Positions 1-10,501 of a DNA stretch of 64,000 nucleotides are shown in pieces; position 1 is the stretch's first letter, and each line of letters opens with the position of its first letter. The stretch spans positions 124,001 to 188,000 of the forward strand of contig CAVQFO010000020.1 of the NCBI GenBank assembly GCA_963711725.1. Direction: 5' to 3'. This DNA comes from CAVQFO01 sp963711725. Its GTDB lineage: Bacteria > Pseudomonadota > Gammaproteobacteria > Nitrococcales > Aquisalimonadaceae. The translations under genes were made by a program, and so were the position numbers. The notes below the pieces were generated by a model. That model worked only from the letters and a program-made list of their open reading frames with translations, had not been told where the DNA came from and did no database searches.

Positions 1-127
1 CAGCCTGCACAGGTGTTACCGCTGCGGCAGCCGCCGGGGAAAAAACCGCGAAAATCAGCAGCACGGCCGTTGGCAAGATGGGGCGTCGCAGCCCAGTGGC
101 CGTCAAGCTTGTCGAAACTGCAAGCAT
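1..127 (-). CDS. N-terminus of an exported protein, cut by the window edge
   Basis: An open frame starts with ATG at 127 and runs off the left edge without a stop, giving 42 codons. The translation has a classical signal peptide: two arginines near residue 14, a hydrophobic core (ILPTAVLLIFAVF) and an Ala-rich cleavage region ending near residue 37. The mature protein is almost entirely outside the window, so its function cannot be stated. It lies on the same strand as the ThiF-like gene, about 270 bases downstream of it, so it probably has its own promoter. The ribosome-binding site is weak (AGGG-like). An upstream in-frame TTG was not preferred. Confidence 0.5.
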   Translation of the reverse strand, partial: MLAVSTSLTATGLRRPILPTAVLLIFAVFSPAAAAAVTPVQA

Positions 128-394
128 GGTTAACCAGCCCTGTTGGTGCCCCGAGACAAGGCAGGGAGAGCGTGGCGGAGGCGGGGTCACGCTAAGCGGA
201 AAGCCGCGCTAACCCGTCGGCCGGCGCCCGCTCTCCGGAAGGTTACAGCACCGAGCGCCTCTTCACGGGGAGGCCATCGCCGATACGAAACGCTTCCTGC
301 GGGTCGCAGATCCGCGATGGGTACTTAGTGAAGGAACCCTATGAGAGGGTAGCAACGTTTGCGGGGTTCGTCTGTAGCCGCACCGTTTCCGGGG
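128..394. other. Intergenic stretch, no gene recognised
   Basis: The 267 bases between the left-edge exported protein and the ThiF-like gene hold no convincing coding frame. GC-rich short inverted repeats are visible, for example around 301-320. I could not match them to a known riboswitch or terminator. Confidence 0.4.
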
Positions 395-1265
395 CTACTG
401 GCTTTCCTTAGCAAGGCGCCGGCGGGCCAGGGCCAGCATGGCCTTTTGCAGGGGGTTTCTGTTGCCGCCGGGCCGCCACGTTCGGGCGAGCCGTCCTCTG
501 TAGGCGTCGAAATGCAAGCCGCGGGGGGCCGCCCGCACGCGGCCGCGGCCCAGAAGAATCTTGAGCGCTTCGGTCGCAGCCGCGCCGGCACATAGTTCGC
601 AGGCCATCGGGGTAGACGGACCCCGCCCTTCGGCCAAATTGACTCGGCTGGGGTCGACCAGGTAGCCGATCTGGAGCATGGCGGGCGACAGCCCCAGCAG
701 AAACCTCAAGCCCTGTTCCTCCTCGCTGTGCCCTTCAAGCCGGAAATAGTCTTCGAAGCTCATCCCGCCGGGAATGAAACACAAAAGTGCCGTTCCCATG
801 CCGAGAGGGGCGGCGGTAATCGCCGGTATTTCCCTCTCCCAGCAGGCGGCGAACACCGCCCGCCGGATATCGAAGGCGAAGTAGTCCAGTGCGTCCACGT
901 ACAAATCGACCCCGTCCAGAAATTCGTCGAGGTTGTCCGTCGAGACGCCTTCGGGAAACGCTTTGATGTCCAGGCTCGGATTGATGTCGCGAGCCATTTC
1001 CTCCATCACTTCGACCTTCGGCCCGGCCGATGGTGCTGACTGTGGCTCCGGCCTGGCGGTTGAAATTGTGCAATTCGAACGAATCGTAGTCGGCAATATT
1101 GAACGCACCGATACCCATTCGCGTGAGAGTCAGCAGATGTATGCCGCCTACGCCGCCCATCCCGGCCACGGCCACGCGTTTCCCCCGAAGTGTCGATAGT
1201 TCTTCCTGGGTGACCCAGCCAATGGTTCTCTGGAATGCTTCCTCGTGATCGAATGCCTGAGTCAT
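395..1265 (-). pseudogene. ThiF/MoeB-family E1-like adenylyltransferase, frameshifted
   Basis: The N-terminal frame (ATG at 1265) reads as an E1-like Rossmann domain: the glycine-rich loop VAVAGMGGVGG at residues 31-41, then an ADYDSFELHNFNRQ segment that in this family binds ATP-Mg and carries the Asn/Arg of the active site. After TIGR the frame is lost. The rest of the same domain (KVEVMEEMARDINP and onward, including a CELC motif) continues in another frame to the stop at 395. Removing one base from the CCC run at 1022-1024 restores a continuous protein of about 289 residues. ThiF-family enzymes adenylate a C-terminal carboxylate, for sulfur transfer or peptide modification; the substrate here is unknown. 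The start lies 4 bp inside the end of the acyltransferase gene, so the two are translationally linked. Either a sequencing error or a recent inactivation explains the shift. Confidence 0.85.
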
Positions 1266-2077
1266 GAAACCATGCCCATCGAGCGCGGAAGATTCGCCGG
1301 TTTCTCCGGTCTGATCAGTCCGGCGGTGGGGCGTCCCAAGCCCGAGAGCTGTTCCGGCAGGTTGGGTTCGAAATGATCGCGGATTTCCCCGTACAAGGTT
1401 CTCAGTTCCGGTCTGAGTTCACGAAGTGCTTTTTCGAGGCTTAGCGCGTACGGTGCCCTGAAGCCATGATAATCCGTAAGCTGGCCTATGCGGGTGAAGT
1501 TGAGCCCCGAGCGCGCCAATAGCCGGGCAAGCCGGGGTTCCATCATGGCATAACTGTAGCGGCGGCCGGAGAGCCCGACCAGCGCGGCTGAGGCCACTGA
1601 CAAGGCGATAGCGATGATGGGGAAATGCCGGCTGTCCGGTAGTGGATCGGTATTGCCAATCGGTGTTCGGCTCTCGTCGGCACGTTTCCGGAATCGGGCG
1701 ACCACCGCAAGTCGGGAGACTTCGGCCACCTCATGGCGTGGCATGCTGCGCGGGTGCAGCTCTTCATTTTCGATGCTATGGCCGCCGAAGCGCTCGAAAG
1801 GCAACGGATCTGCCTGGCGCGGCGGCGCGGGAAGCACTAACCGGACGCAGCCAGCCGGGGTTCCCGTCTCGCGATGCCTCACAAGGCAGTGAAGCGCCCA
1901 CGGATCATACGCGTCAAGTTCGAGCCCACCGGGGCAGTCCTCTTCCTTTTCATAGCCGAACTCCCTGCAATAGACCTCGTAGCGAATGCGATGTATCGCG
2001 AATCGGTCCTCTGGACGCTTTGCGAGGGTTGGATAGAAATGTTGCCAGAAAAGTTCGCTCAGACTATCGGATGACAT
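1262..2077 (-). CDS. PEP-CTERM/exosortase system-associated acyltransferase (copy 1)
   Basis: A protein of 271 residues resembling the exosortase-associated acyltransferases, a GNAT-fold group related to LuxI-type autoinducer synthases. The N-terminal signature HRIRYEVYCREFGYE corresponds to the conserved Arg-rich substrate helix of that superfamily. EVSRLAVVARFRKR in the middle matches the ExSR-type core motif. The ATG at 2077 was chosen because a GGGAGG sequence lies about ten bases upstream; an in-frame start at 2182 would add an unconvincing tail. It sits directly downstream of a second, diverged acyltransferase of nearly equal size and overlaps the ThiF-like gene by 4 bp. Natural substrate and product are not known for the family; acyl-CoA or acyl-ACP is the likely donor by homology. 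Confidence 0.82.
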   Translation of the reverse strand: MSSDSLSELFWQHFYPTLAKRPEDRFAIHRIRYEVYCREFGYEKEEDCPGGLELDAYDPWALHCLVRHRETGTPAGCVRLVLPAPPRQADPLPFERFGGHSIENEELHPRSMPRHEVAEVSRLAVVARFRKRADESRTPIGNTDPLPDSRHFPIIAIALSVASAALVGLSGRRYSYAMMEPRLARLLARSGLNFTRIGQLTDYHGFRAPYALSLEKALRELRPELRTLYGEIRDHFEPNLPEQLSGLGRPTAGLIRPEKPANLPRSMGMVS

Positions 2078-2315
2078 CTCTTTGAAACCTCCCGAGCTTC
2101 CCGGGATCATGGAAATTGACGGCGATGTTCGCCGGTTGCTTCGAGCCCTTAAGGTCGAGTCTATTCCCCAGACTTTGCACAATTATGTGTTCCAGGCCAC
2201 AGTATCCGACCAAACGTCCGATGGCGCGGAACGGGGGGTGGCGGAGCCCTTGCCGTAAGAGTGAAGCGGCCGTGACTGGACCAGGTAATCCCGGTCGTGC
2301 GGGAGGCGCCCGCGG

Positions 2316-3128
2316 TCAGGCAGAATCCGGCTGCAGCAGCCCCCACCCGGGGGAGGTGGGCTTGTCCGAAAGCTGCGAGTGGGCCCGATAGGCGAGCGGA
2401 GCGGCGAACATCTCGCATACATCCGGATCGTTGTGGTTGCACAACGCCCGCCAACCTTTTTCGACGTCCGCGATGTAGGGGTACCTCAGTCCGCGGTGTT
2501 CGCATGCCGGGCCGGCGCGGTCAAAGGGGATCCCTTCCCGTGAAAGAACCCGGGCCAGAGCGGGGCGGATCAGGAAAAACAGCTTCTCAACCCCGTTGTA
2601 CCGCGAATAGGTGAGCGCTGCCCGCAGCATCCCGAGCAGCACAACGGGCTCGCGCCGGCGTTCGAAGGGCACGATCTTGGGATTGTTGGGATTGGTTTGC
2701 ACCGAGTCCAGGCCACAGGCGCTAACGCGCTCTTGGGTCCGGCGCCGATAGTTGCCAACCATGGACAAACGGGAGACTTCGGCGACCCGGGGATCTTCGA
2801 GCAGTTTCGCATGCGCGTTGTCGAGTTTGCAGATGCTGCCGAGGGGTAAGTCCCCGTCGCGGGCCAGCACCAAGCGCACGGCGGCTATCCAGTCCGGGGA
2901 TGAACGTTCTCTCGTCAGGAAATGAACGGCATGGCCGTCGGAATCGTCCCGTTCTTCCCCGTCGGGGAATCGCCCCGGGTCTTCAAAACCCGTTTCCAGG
3001 CAGAAGACCTGGTACCGCAAACGGTAGTGGGCGCGCTTGGCATTCAGGGTATCGGCAAGGATGGTTTCGAAGTGGCGATCGTAAGAGCAATCCAGTGGAC
3101 TGTGCTCAAGACGTTGTTGCGCGTGCAT
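2316..3128 (-). CDS. PEP-CTERM/exosortase system-associated acyltransferase (copy 2)
   Basis: A protein of 270 residues in the same family as its downstream neighbour. Shared landmarks are YRLRYQVFCLETGFE near the N-terminus and EVSRLSMVGNYRRR in the centre. Elsewhere the two are well diverged, so this looks like an old tandem duplication. The ATG at 3128 is preferred over a GTG at 3185 because GGAGG lies eleven bases upstream of it. The gene is first in the minus-strand group (acyltransferase 2, acyltransferase 1, ThiF-like) and is divergent from the large EPS operon. The family is GNAT-like and related to N-acyl-homoserine lactone synthases; the product is unknown. Confidence 0.82.
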   Translation of the reverse strand: MHAQQRLEHSPLDCSYDRHFETILADTLNAKRAHYRLRYQVFCLETGFEDPGRFPDGEERDDSDGHAVHFLTRERSSPDWIAAVRLVLARDGDLPLGSICKLDNAHAKLLEDPRVAEVSRLSMVGNYRRRTQERVSACGLDSVQTNPNNPKIVPFERRREPVVLLGMLRAALTYSRYNGVEKLFFLIRPALARVLSREGIPFDRAGPACEHRGLRYPYIADVEKGWRALCNHNDPDVCEMFAAPLAYRAHSQLSDKPTSPGWGLLQPDSA

Positions 3129-3777
3129 AATTTGGATTGCCTCCAGGTTTTGCCGACGCTCGGCCGTTGAAGAGCGCCGTTCCACAGGCCCCCGAGGAGG
3201 ACCCCCCCTCCGGCACCGGCTGTAAGTGTTGACGAAGGGGCGGCCTAACGCAAGGAATAATGTCTCATTTCATTCCAAAAAAACTCTGTGTTGTCCGTGG
3301 GTTACACCTGTCGCCCGCGAACGACAGATCGCTTGCGGGGGTTGGTCCGATGATATTGTCATATCTGAGATAAAAAACATTGCGGACAGGGGGGTATGAG
3401 ACGTTCTTCAATCAGAATGTAAGAAAACGCTGTTGGTGATTTTCGGTTGCAATCGTTTCCGCGGGGCCCCATTTGATCAAACCGCTGTCGCGTGAATAAA
3501 TCAGCGTCTCCTTAACGGCAGAGGTTTATTTCGATTATGTCGGTACTCATGGCTCGCGGAGGATACGGAAAATCCGGCCCCGCGCGGCGGTGATGCCGTT
3601 TGGTATGCCCTCAGCGACGCAGCGTCAGGGCAATGCTAAAATGTGATGAGGGGCACGGTAGACGTGTGACGGAGTTCACGCTACGCTTGTGGGTAGTGTG
3701 GTATGGGCATCCCCGACGACGTATGGAAGATTCTCTTCCGAAGACCTGCTGTGCTCTAAGTACAGGGAAGAAAAGCA
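3129..3777. promoter_or_regulatory. Divergent control region between acyltransferases and EPS operon
   Basis: About 650 bases without a gene. Features seen for the plus-strand operon are an extended -10 box TGCTAAAAT at 3634-3642 with a poor -35, and a CRP/Clp-like palindrome (see separate entry). The leader from that -10 to the ATG at 3778 would be about 130 bases. AT-rich segments at 3355-3380 could carry the promoter of the minus-strand genes, but no clean -35/-10 pair was found there. Confidence 0.45.
3665..3680 (+). promoter_or_regulatory. CRP/Clp-family-like operator
   Basis: TGTGA-N6-TCACG matches the CRP consensus TGTGA-N6-TCACA at nine of ten half-site bases. It lies about 23 bases downstream of the extended -10 box and about 100 bases before the first EPS gene, a position more consistent with repression or with control of another start site than with classical class I/II activation. 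CRP-like proteins control exopolysaccharide genes in several proteobacteria; its use here is inference. Confidence 0.35.
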
Positions 3778-5172
3778 ATGAGTTCATTTGGAGTGTTCCA
3801 TCGATTCCTGCTCCCCGCGTTATTCGTTGCTGAGGCATCATTGCTGGTTGCGGCTGTTTTTGGCGGGGTGTGGCTGCGGTTTCACGCCATGGGGACGTCA
3901 CCCTATCCCGGGCTCGTGCCGCTTTTGCCGAAGGCGTTGGTTCTTGCGGCGGTAGTGATGGTCGCCCTGACCTCGACGGGGCTCTACAATCCCCGTCTGC
4001 GCGATGCTCTCGCCGGCAGTGTCGTTCGTATCGTCATCGCGTTCGTCATGGCCTTCATCCTTCTCGGAATGATCTTCTACGCATTCCCGGCCGTGTTCAT
4101 CGGTCGTGGCGCGTTCGCTCTGTCCCTTGTTCTTTCTTTTGCCGGGCTCGTGGTCATCCGGGCCGGGTATGCAGCCGTGCTCGGACGCGCCCAGATCCGG
4201 CGCAACACTCTGGTGCTCGGCGCGGGGCCCCGTGCGAGCCATTTGCTGCGCTTTAGGCGCAAGACCGACTTTATTGGGGTCGACATCGTCGGCTATGTGC
4301 CTATCGTATCCGAGGGTGTGCAAGTCCCCGCGGAGAGCCTGATCGAGCCGGACAGGCCGCTCGCTGCCTTCGCTGCGGCTCGCGGCATCGATCTTATCGT
4401 AGTTGCGGCGGATCAGGGCCAGCGAGAGCAGATTCGCAATCAACTGCTTGAATGTCGCACCAACGGGATCGAAGTCGTCGATCTGGTCACTTTCATTGAA
4501 CGGGAGATCGGTCTCCTCAAGATCGATGTCATGGATCCGGAGTGGCTGATCTTCGCGCCTGGATTCAACCGGCGGGTGCTGCGGCTTTGGGTGAAGCGCT
4601 TCTTTGACGTGGTGGTGAGCCTCGCTCTGCTTGTCGTTACGCTGCCACTCATGCTCTTGACTGCTGTGGCGATCTGGCTCGAGAACGGTGGGCGTGGTCC
4701 CATCCTCTATCGACAGACGCGCGTCGGTCAGGAGGGTGTACCGTTCGAGCTGTTGAAATTCCGCAGCATGCGAACGGACGCCGAGGCTGATGGTAAAGCG
4801 CGGTGGGCCCAGAAGGGCGACGTCCGCACGACGCGAATCGGCCGTTTCCTACGCCGCTATCGGATCGACGAGCTGCCCCAGTTGCTGAATGTGCTGGCCG
4901 GCAAAATGAGTTTCGTCGGCCCGCGTCCGGAGCGCCCCCAGTTCGTTGACAGTCTGAATACGCAAATTCCCTATTACGCAGAGCGACACCGCGTCAAGCC
5001 GGGCCTCACGGGCTGGGCGCAGATCTGTTACCCGTACGGAGCTTCGGTAGGGGACGCCTTCGAAAAGCTCCAGTACGACCTTTACTACGCCAAGAATCAC
5101 AATCTGTTGCTTGATCTAATGATCCTGTTTCAGACCGGCGAAGTGGTTTTCATGGGGAAGGGCGCGCGGTAG
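3778..5172 (+). CDS. Initiating sugar transferase, PEP-CTERM/XrtA system type
   Basis: A 464-residue polyprenyl-phosphate sugar-1-phosphate transferase that should start repeat-unit assembly on the inner membrane. Several N-terminal transmembrane helices (about residues 10-130) are followed by a CoA-binding-like soluble domain and a last helix near residue 280 that opens the catalytic bacterial sugar transferase domain (KRFFDVVVSLALL). The domain shows the expected YRQTRVGQ, LLKFRSM, RIDELPQLLNVL, SFVGPRPERP and KPGLTGWAQI motifs. The start ATG is preceded by GGGAAG. It is the first gene of the operon, followed after about 50 bases by the exosortase-associated ATPase. The particular hexose is not predictable from sequence. 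Confidence 0.93.
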   Translation: MSSFGVFHRFLLPALFVAEASLLVAAVFGGVWLRFHAMGTSPYPGLVPLLPKALVLAAVVMVALTSTGLYNPRLRDALAGSVVRIVIAFVMAFILLGMIFYAFPAVFIGRGAFALSLVLSFAGLVVIRAGYAAVLGRAQIRRNTLVLGAGPRASHLLRFRRKTDFIGVDIVGYVPIVSEGVQVPAESLIEPDRPLAAFAAARGIDLIVVAADQGQREQIRNQLLECRTNGIEVVDLVTFIEREIGLLKIDVMDPEWLIFAPGFNRRVLRLWVKRFFDVVVSLALLVVTLPLMLLTAVAIWLENGGRGPILYRQTRVGQEGVPFELLKFRSMRTDAEADGKARWAQKGDVRTTRIGRFLRRYRIDELPQLLNVLAGKMSFVGPRPERPQFVDSLNTQIPYYAERHRVKPGLTGWAQICYPYGASVGDAFEKLQYDLYYAKNHNLLLDLMILFQTGEVVFMGKGAR

Positions 5173-5225
5173 CAATGCCCCGAAAGACCGTAGGCCTGCG
5201 AACCCGCTGTCAAACAGAGTGATCA

Positions 5226-6737
5226 ATGTACGCTGAATTTTACGGACTGAGCGAAGATCCGTTCCGGTTGACACCCGATCGCCAATACCGATTCGATCAT
5301 CCCAGCTTTCGAAAGGCGTGGGCCTATCTGCGCTACGGGATCCAGCGCGCAGAAGGCTTCATTATGGTGACCGGCCGCCCCGGCACGGGTAAAACCACCC
5401 TGATTGGTGCATTTCTCGAAGAATTGCCGGCGGACAGTTTCCGGGTTGCGCGTCTGCTGAGCACGCGCCTCGAAGGCGGTGACCTTATCCGTATGGTGGC
5501 CTACGCGTTCAATCTTCCGGCCGAACGCCAGGACAAGGCGACCCTTCTGCGGGAGATCGAGGGGGCGTTGAAACGTGATCGCCAGGCCGGGCGTCGTGGC
5601 CTGCTGATCGTTGACGAGGCCCAGGATCTGCCTGCATCCGCCCTGGAGGAACTCCGTCTTCTGACCAACCTCGAGTCCGACGGTGCTCCCCTCGTCCAGA
5701 TTTTTCTAGTGGGACAGGAGGAATTGCGTGACATCGTCAGTTCCCGCGAGATGGAGCAACTTCACCAACGGCTGATTGCTTCCTGTCATCTGAAACCGCT
5801 CAGCCTCAAGGAGTCGTTCGGGTACGTGCGCTATCGGCTGCAGCAAGCACGCTGGGACGGCGACCCCGTGATTACGCCCAATGTATTCGGGGCCTTGGTT
5901 CAGGCCAGCGGCGGGATCCCGCGGCGGATCAACCAGATCTGCAGCCGACTGCTCATGCACGGTTTTGTGGAGGACAAACATCGTCTAGGCGTTGCCGACC
6001 TTCGCATCGTGCTCAAAGAGTTGCGGGAGGAGCGGCTGCTGCCCAAGGTAGATGACCGCGATTCCACGGAGGAGGAGGCTGTCGATTCGGCGGCGCTTGA
6101 TGATGAGTTGGAGTATGAGGGAGCGGACTCGCTGGATTTGGAGGCGGCGGATACAGTCGGGGTGAGCCCGGAAGCCGATGCGCGTGCAGAGGCTCCGATG
6201 GAAGACAGCGCCGAAGTAACGCAATGGGCGCGGGACGTGGTCCCTCTTCAGGAGGAAGTGGCTATTACCGGGGCCGAACACGGCCGGTCATGGGCTCGAG
6301 ATGAGTGGAGCTCCGTTCGGCAGTCTGGGTCCGACGCAAGCTTATCGGCGCGAAGCGCCTCCTACTGGCGCAACCCGCCGACGGCGGATGAGTTGGCCTG
6401 GGCGCGTTACGAGGAAGGCATCGCCTGGCACCATAATCCGGCTCAGGCGCCGTCCCGGACTTTTTCCCGCAAGCACCTGATTTCGGCCGTCGTCATCATC
6501 GCGCTGGTCATTGTGGTCGGATTGGCCACATCCATACCCGCAATTCGCGAATGGACCGTCAAGCAGGGCCTCGGTTTCCAGCAGACTGCGAACCGACTGC
6601 TGGCGCCAACCCCGCGTGAATCGATTGATTCGCCGTCGTCCGACAAGGGCCGCGTGGAGCGGCAGCGGGAAGCTTTTGGATTGCACCGCCCCTCTTCACA
6701 GTCCGGATCCGGCGCAGGGGCCGGTGACCAGGGGTGA
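5226..6737 (+). CDS. XrtA-associated AAA ATPase (GspA/ExeA-like)
   Basis: A 503-residue protein. The first ~270 residues form an ExeA/GspA-like AAA ATPase with N-terminal YGLSEDPFRLTPD, Walker A GRPGTGKTT at about residue 51 and Walker B LLIVDEAQD. A long acidic low-complexity linker (about residues 285-400) leads to one transmembrane helix (HLISAVVIIALVIVVG, about residue 420) and a short tail. The ATPase core matches the type found beside exosortase genes; its role is thought to be assembly or secretion of the polysaccharide machinery but has not been shown. The long tail with a membrane anchor is longer than the bare ATPase core. It lies between the sugar transferase and prsK in the same direction. 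Confidence 0.9.
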   Translation: MYAEFYGLSEDPFRLTPDRQYRFDHPSFRKAWAYLRYGIQRAEGFIMVTGRPGTGKTTLIGAFLEELPADSFRVARLLSTRLEGGDLIRMVAYAFNLPAERQDKATLLREIEGALKRDRQAGRRGLLIVDEAQDLPASALEELRLLTNLESDGAPLVQIFLVGQEELRDIVSSREMEQLHQRLIASCHLKPLSLKESFGYVRYRLQQARWDGDPVITPNVFGALVQASGGIPRRINQICSRLLMHGFVEDKHRLGVADLRIVLKELREERLLPKVDDRDSTEEEAVDSAALDDELEYEGADSLDLEAADTVGVSPEADARAEAPMEDSAEVTQWARDVVPLQEEVAITGAEHGRSWARDEWSSVRQSGSDASLSARSASYWRNPPTADELAWARYEEGIAWHHNPAQAPSRTFSRKHLISAVVIIALVIVVGLATSIPAIREWTVKQGLGFQQTANRLLAPTPRESIDSPSSDKGRVERQREAFGLHRPSSQSGSGAGAGDQG

Positions 6738-6879
6738 ACGGCTTGTTGCTGATGGCTTCAGATTGCGCGAAGCGGACCCCCGTTTTACGGTCGAAGTCTG
6801 CGCATACGGCGTTCCCATGGCGGGTTGTCGGCGGTGCCCGCGAGAGACGACCCGCCTCGGGTGTCATGGGGTACGGGGC

Positions 6880-9007
6880 ATGGTGATCAGTCTGCTTAGC
6901 TACGGCATTGCCGCTGCAGCGTTTGCCGTTCTCACCGTCCTTCTGGTGGTCAGCTGGCGGGGAGGCAGAACGGGCGCGTTGCTCGCATTGGCCTGCCTGG
7001 TCAGCGCTATCTGGGCCGCAATTTGGGCGGTCGAAGCCAGGGATGCCAATGAGGCTGCGACGCAGACTTTTACCCTGCTCGGCCTGATTGCTGAATGGTT
7101 GCGAGCCGCCGCTTGGTTTGGGTTTCTGCTCGCCCTTTGCGGCGGTGCGCGGGATCCTGGTGAGGGCGATCCCGGTGAGCGGGGTTGGAGCGGCTTGCGG
7201 GTGCTGAAAGTTGTCGCGGTGCTGCCGCTCGCCTTCATGGCGTTCGTTCTGGTTTCCGCCGCCGTACCGCAGCTCGAGCTGCCCGATACGAGGGCCAATC
7301 TCCTGGGTGTTGCGATCTTGTCTGTGTCCCTGGCCGGCATGCTGATGGTGGAACAGCTGGCCCGGCGCGTCACCGTGCAGAACCGGTGGGGGGTGAAGCA
7401 CCTTTCGATAGGGCTGGGCCTCGTGTTTGCCTTCGATTTCTATCTGGCGGCTGAAAGCCTCCTTTTCCATGGCGTGAGTCTGGCGGTTTGGGAGGCAAGG
7501 GGTATCGTCAACGCCCTCAGCGTGCCACTAATCGCGGTTTCCGCTGCCCGGAATCCGAACTGGTCCCTGAGATTGTCGGTTTCCCGGCGGGCTGTTCTGG
7601 AGTCTGTGACGGTTGCGGGCGCCGGTCTGTATCTGCTGGTCATGGCCGCCGCCGGCTATTACATCCGCTACGCGGGCGGAACCTGGGGAGGGGTTCTCCA
7701 GGTCGCATTCCTGGCCGCTGCGTTGACGCTCTTGATCGCGGTGCTCACATCGGGAAGTGCTCGCGCTTGGCTCAAGGTGATGCTCGTAAAGCATTTTTTT
7801 ACCTACCGGTACGATTATCGAGGCGAGTGGCTGCGTTTCATCGAAACGCTTGCGGGCGAGAGTCGAGAGCCCATGCGTGAGCGGATCATTCGGGCTTTGG
7901 GCCAGATACTGGACAGTCCGGCGGGCATGCTCTGGAGCCGGGCGGAGGCCGGCGACTTCAACCGAGTCGCGACTTGGAACATCGGCATGAACGGAACAGC
8001 GCGGGAGCCCGGGGATTCACCGTTCATCCGGTTTCTTGAGCAACGCGAGTGGGTTATCGATCTCAAGGAATTCGAGTCGGAGCCCGAAGCGTACCCGGGC
8101 CTGGAGCTCCCGAGTTGGCTTAGCGACTGGAGTCAGGGCAGGGTCGTCATTCCCTTGATGGGGGCCACGCGCCTGGAAGGGGTGGTCGTCCTTGCGGAGC
8201 CCCTGGCGCCGCGCTCTCTGAATTGGGAGGACAGGGATCTGCTCAAAACGGCGGGGCGGCAGGCGGCTGGATACATGGCTCTGCTCCAGACCACCGAGGC
8301 GTTGATCGACGCCCGGCAGTTCGAGGCATTCAACCGGCTTTCGGCCTATGTGGTCCACGACTTGAAGAATGTCGTGGGGCAGTTGACGCTAGTGACGCGC
8401 AATGCGGGCCGACACGGAGATGATCCGGCGTTTATTGCCGACGCGGTTCATACGGTCGAAAACGCTACTGCGAAGGTGCAACGAGTACTTAACGATCTGC
8501 GTCATGATCCAGCCCATGAGAAAACGGATGAGCCGGTCAATGTTCATCACGTTCTCCGGACGCTGGCGCGGGCCGCGCGGATCCGCTCTCCCTTGCCGGC
8601 TGTGGAAGGAGATCAGGACGTGGCTGTGTTCTGCAGCCGGATTGGCTTGGCCACCGTGGTCGAGCATCTGATCAGCAACGCCCAAGATGCGACGCCGGAC
8701 GACGGCGAAATCCGCTTGTCCTGCCGGCGGGACGGGGATAGCGTCCTCCTCGAGGTTGCCGACACCGGCGAGGGGATGGATCCTTCCTTTATCCGTGACC
8801 GATTGTTCCGCCCTTTTCAGACGACGAAGGGTAATGCCGGCATGGGCATTGGGGTCTATGAGACCAAGCAGTTCATGGAGCGATTGGGCGGCAGTGTTGA
8901 AGTGGAAACCCGCCCCGGTAAGGGGACGACATTTCGACTTCGTTTTCCTGCGCCCGCGGCTCGGCCGCAGGATATCGGCGGTTCCAGCGTGACTCAGGAG
9001 GCGACCA

Positions 9008-9015
<8 letters not shown>
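6880..9015 (+). CDS. prsK: PEP-CTERM system membrane histidine kinase PrsK
   Basis: A 711-residue sensor kinase. About nine hydrophobic helices fill the first ~300 residues. A GAF-like region follows, then the H-box YVVHDLKNVVGQL with the phosphoaccepting His at about residue 493. The HATPase domain has an N-box HLISNAQDATPDDG, a G1 box VADTGEGMD and a G2 box GNAGMGIGVYETKQF. I placed the start at ATG 6880 because the helix-rich N-terminus begins there; an open frame continues upstream to 6511 but overlaps the ATPase gene and is not conserved-looking. The stop overlaps the start of prsR by 8 bp, so kinase and regulator are translationally coupled. Its partner PrsR should activate sigma-54 promoters. 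Confidence 0.93.
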
Positions 9016-10372
<1,357 letters not shown>

Positions 10373-10501
10373 TGGCGTTATGGAACCTTTCATGTGTTTG
10401 ATCAACGTGCGGCGCGAAGAATGTGTTCAACCGCGATGTGCTGGGGATCCGGGCCTGCGGCGTTGGAGCCACGGAATTGGCCTATATGCTGAGGTGGCAC
10501 G

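Noticed and set aside
180..320. Possible riboswitch (cobalamin or c-di-GMP type) in the left intergenic stretch
   Set aside because: Some loop-like words are present, but the conserved core motifs of either class could not be placed.
3433..3452. TTGGTG...GGTTGCA resembling a -24/-12 promoter
   Set aside because: GG and GC are twelve bases apart instead of ten, which RpoN does not tolerate.
3601..3616. GG-N10-GC spacing like a sigma-54 promoter before the EPS operon
   Set aside because: Only the GG and GC match; the surrounding TGGTATG and CAGCG differ strongly from TGGCACG/TTGCA, and no 16-bp upstream element is present.
6511..6879. N-terminal extension of PrsK
   Set aside because: The frame overlaps the ATPase gene and adds a non-hydrophobic segment unlike PrsK; ATG 6880 gives normal family length.
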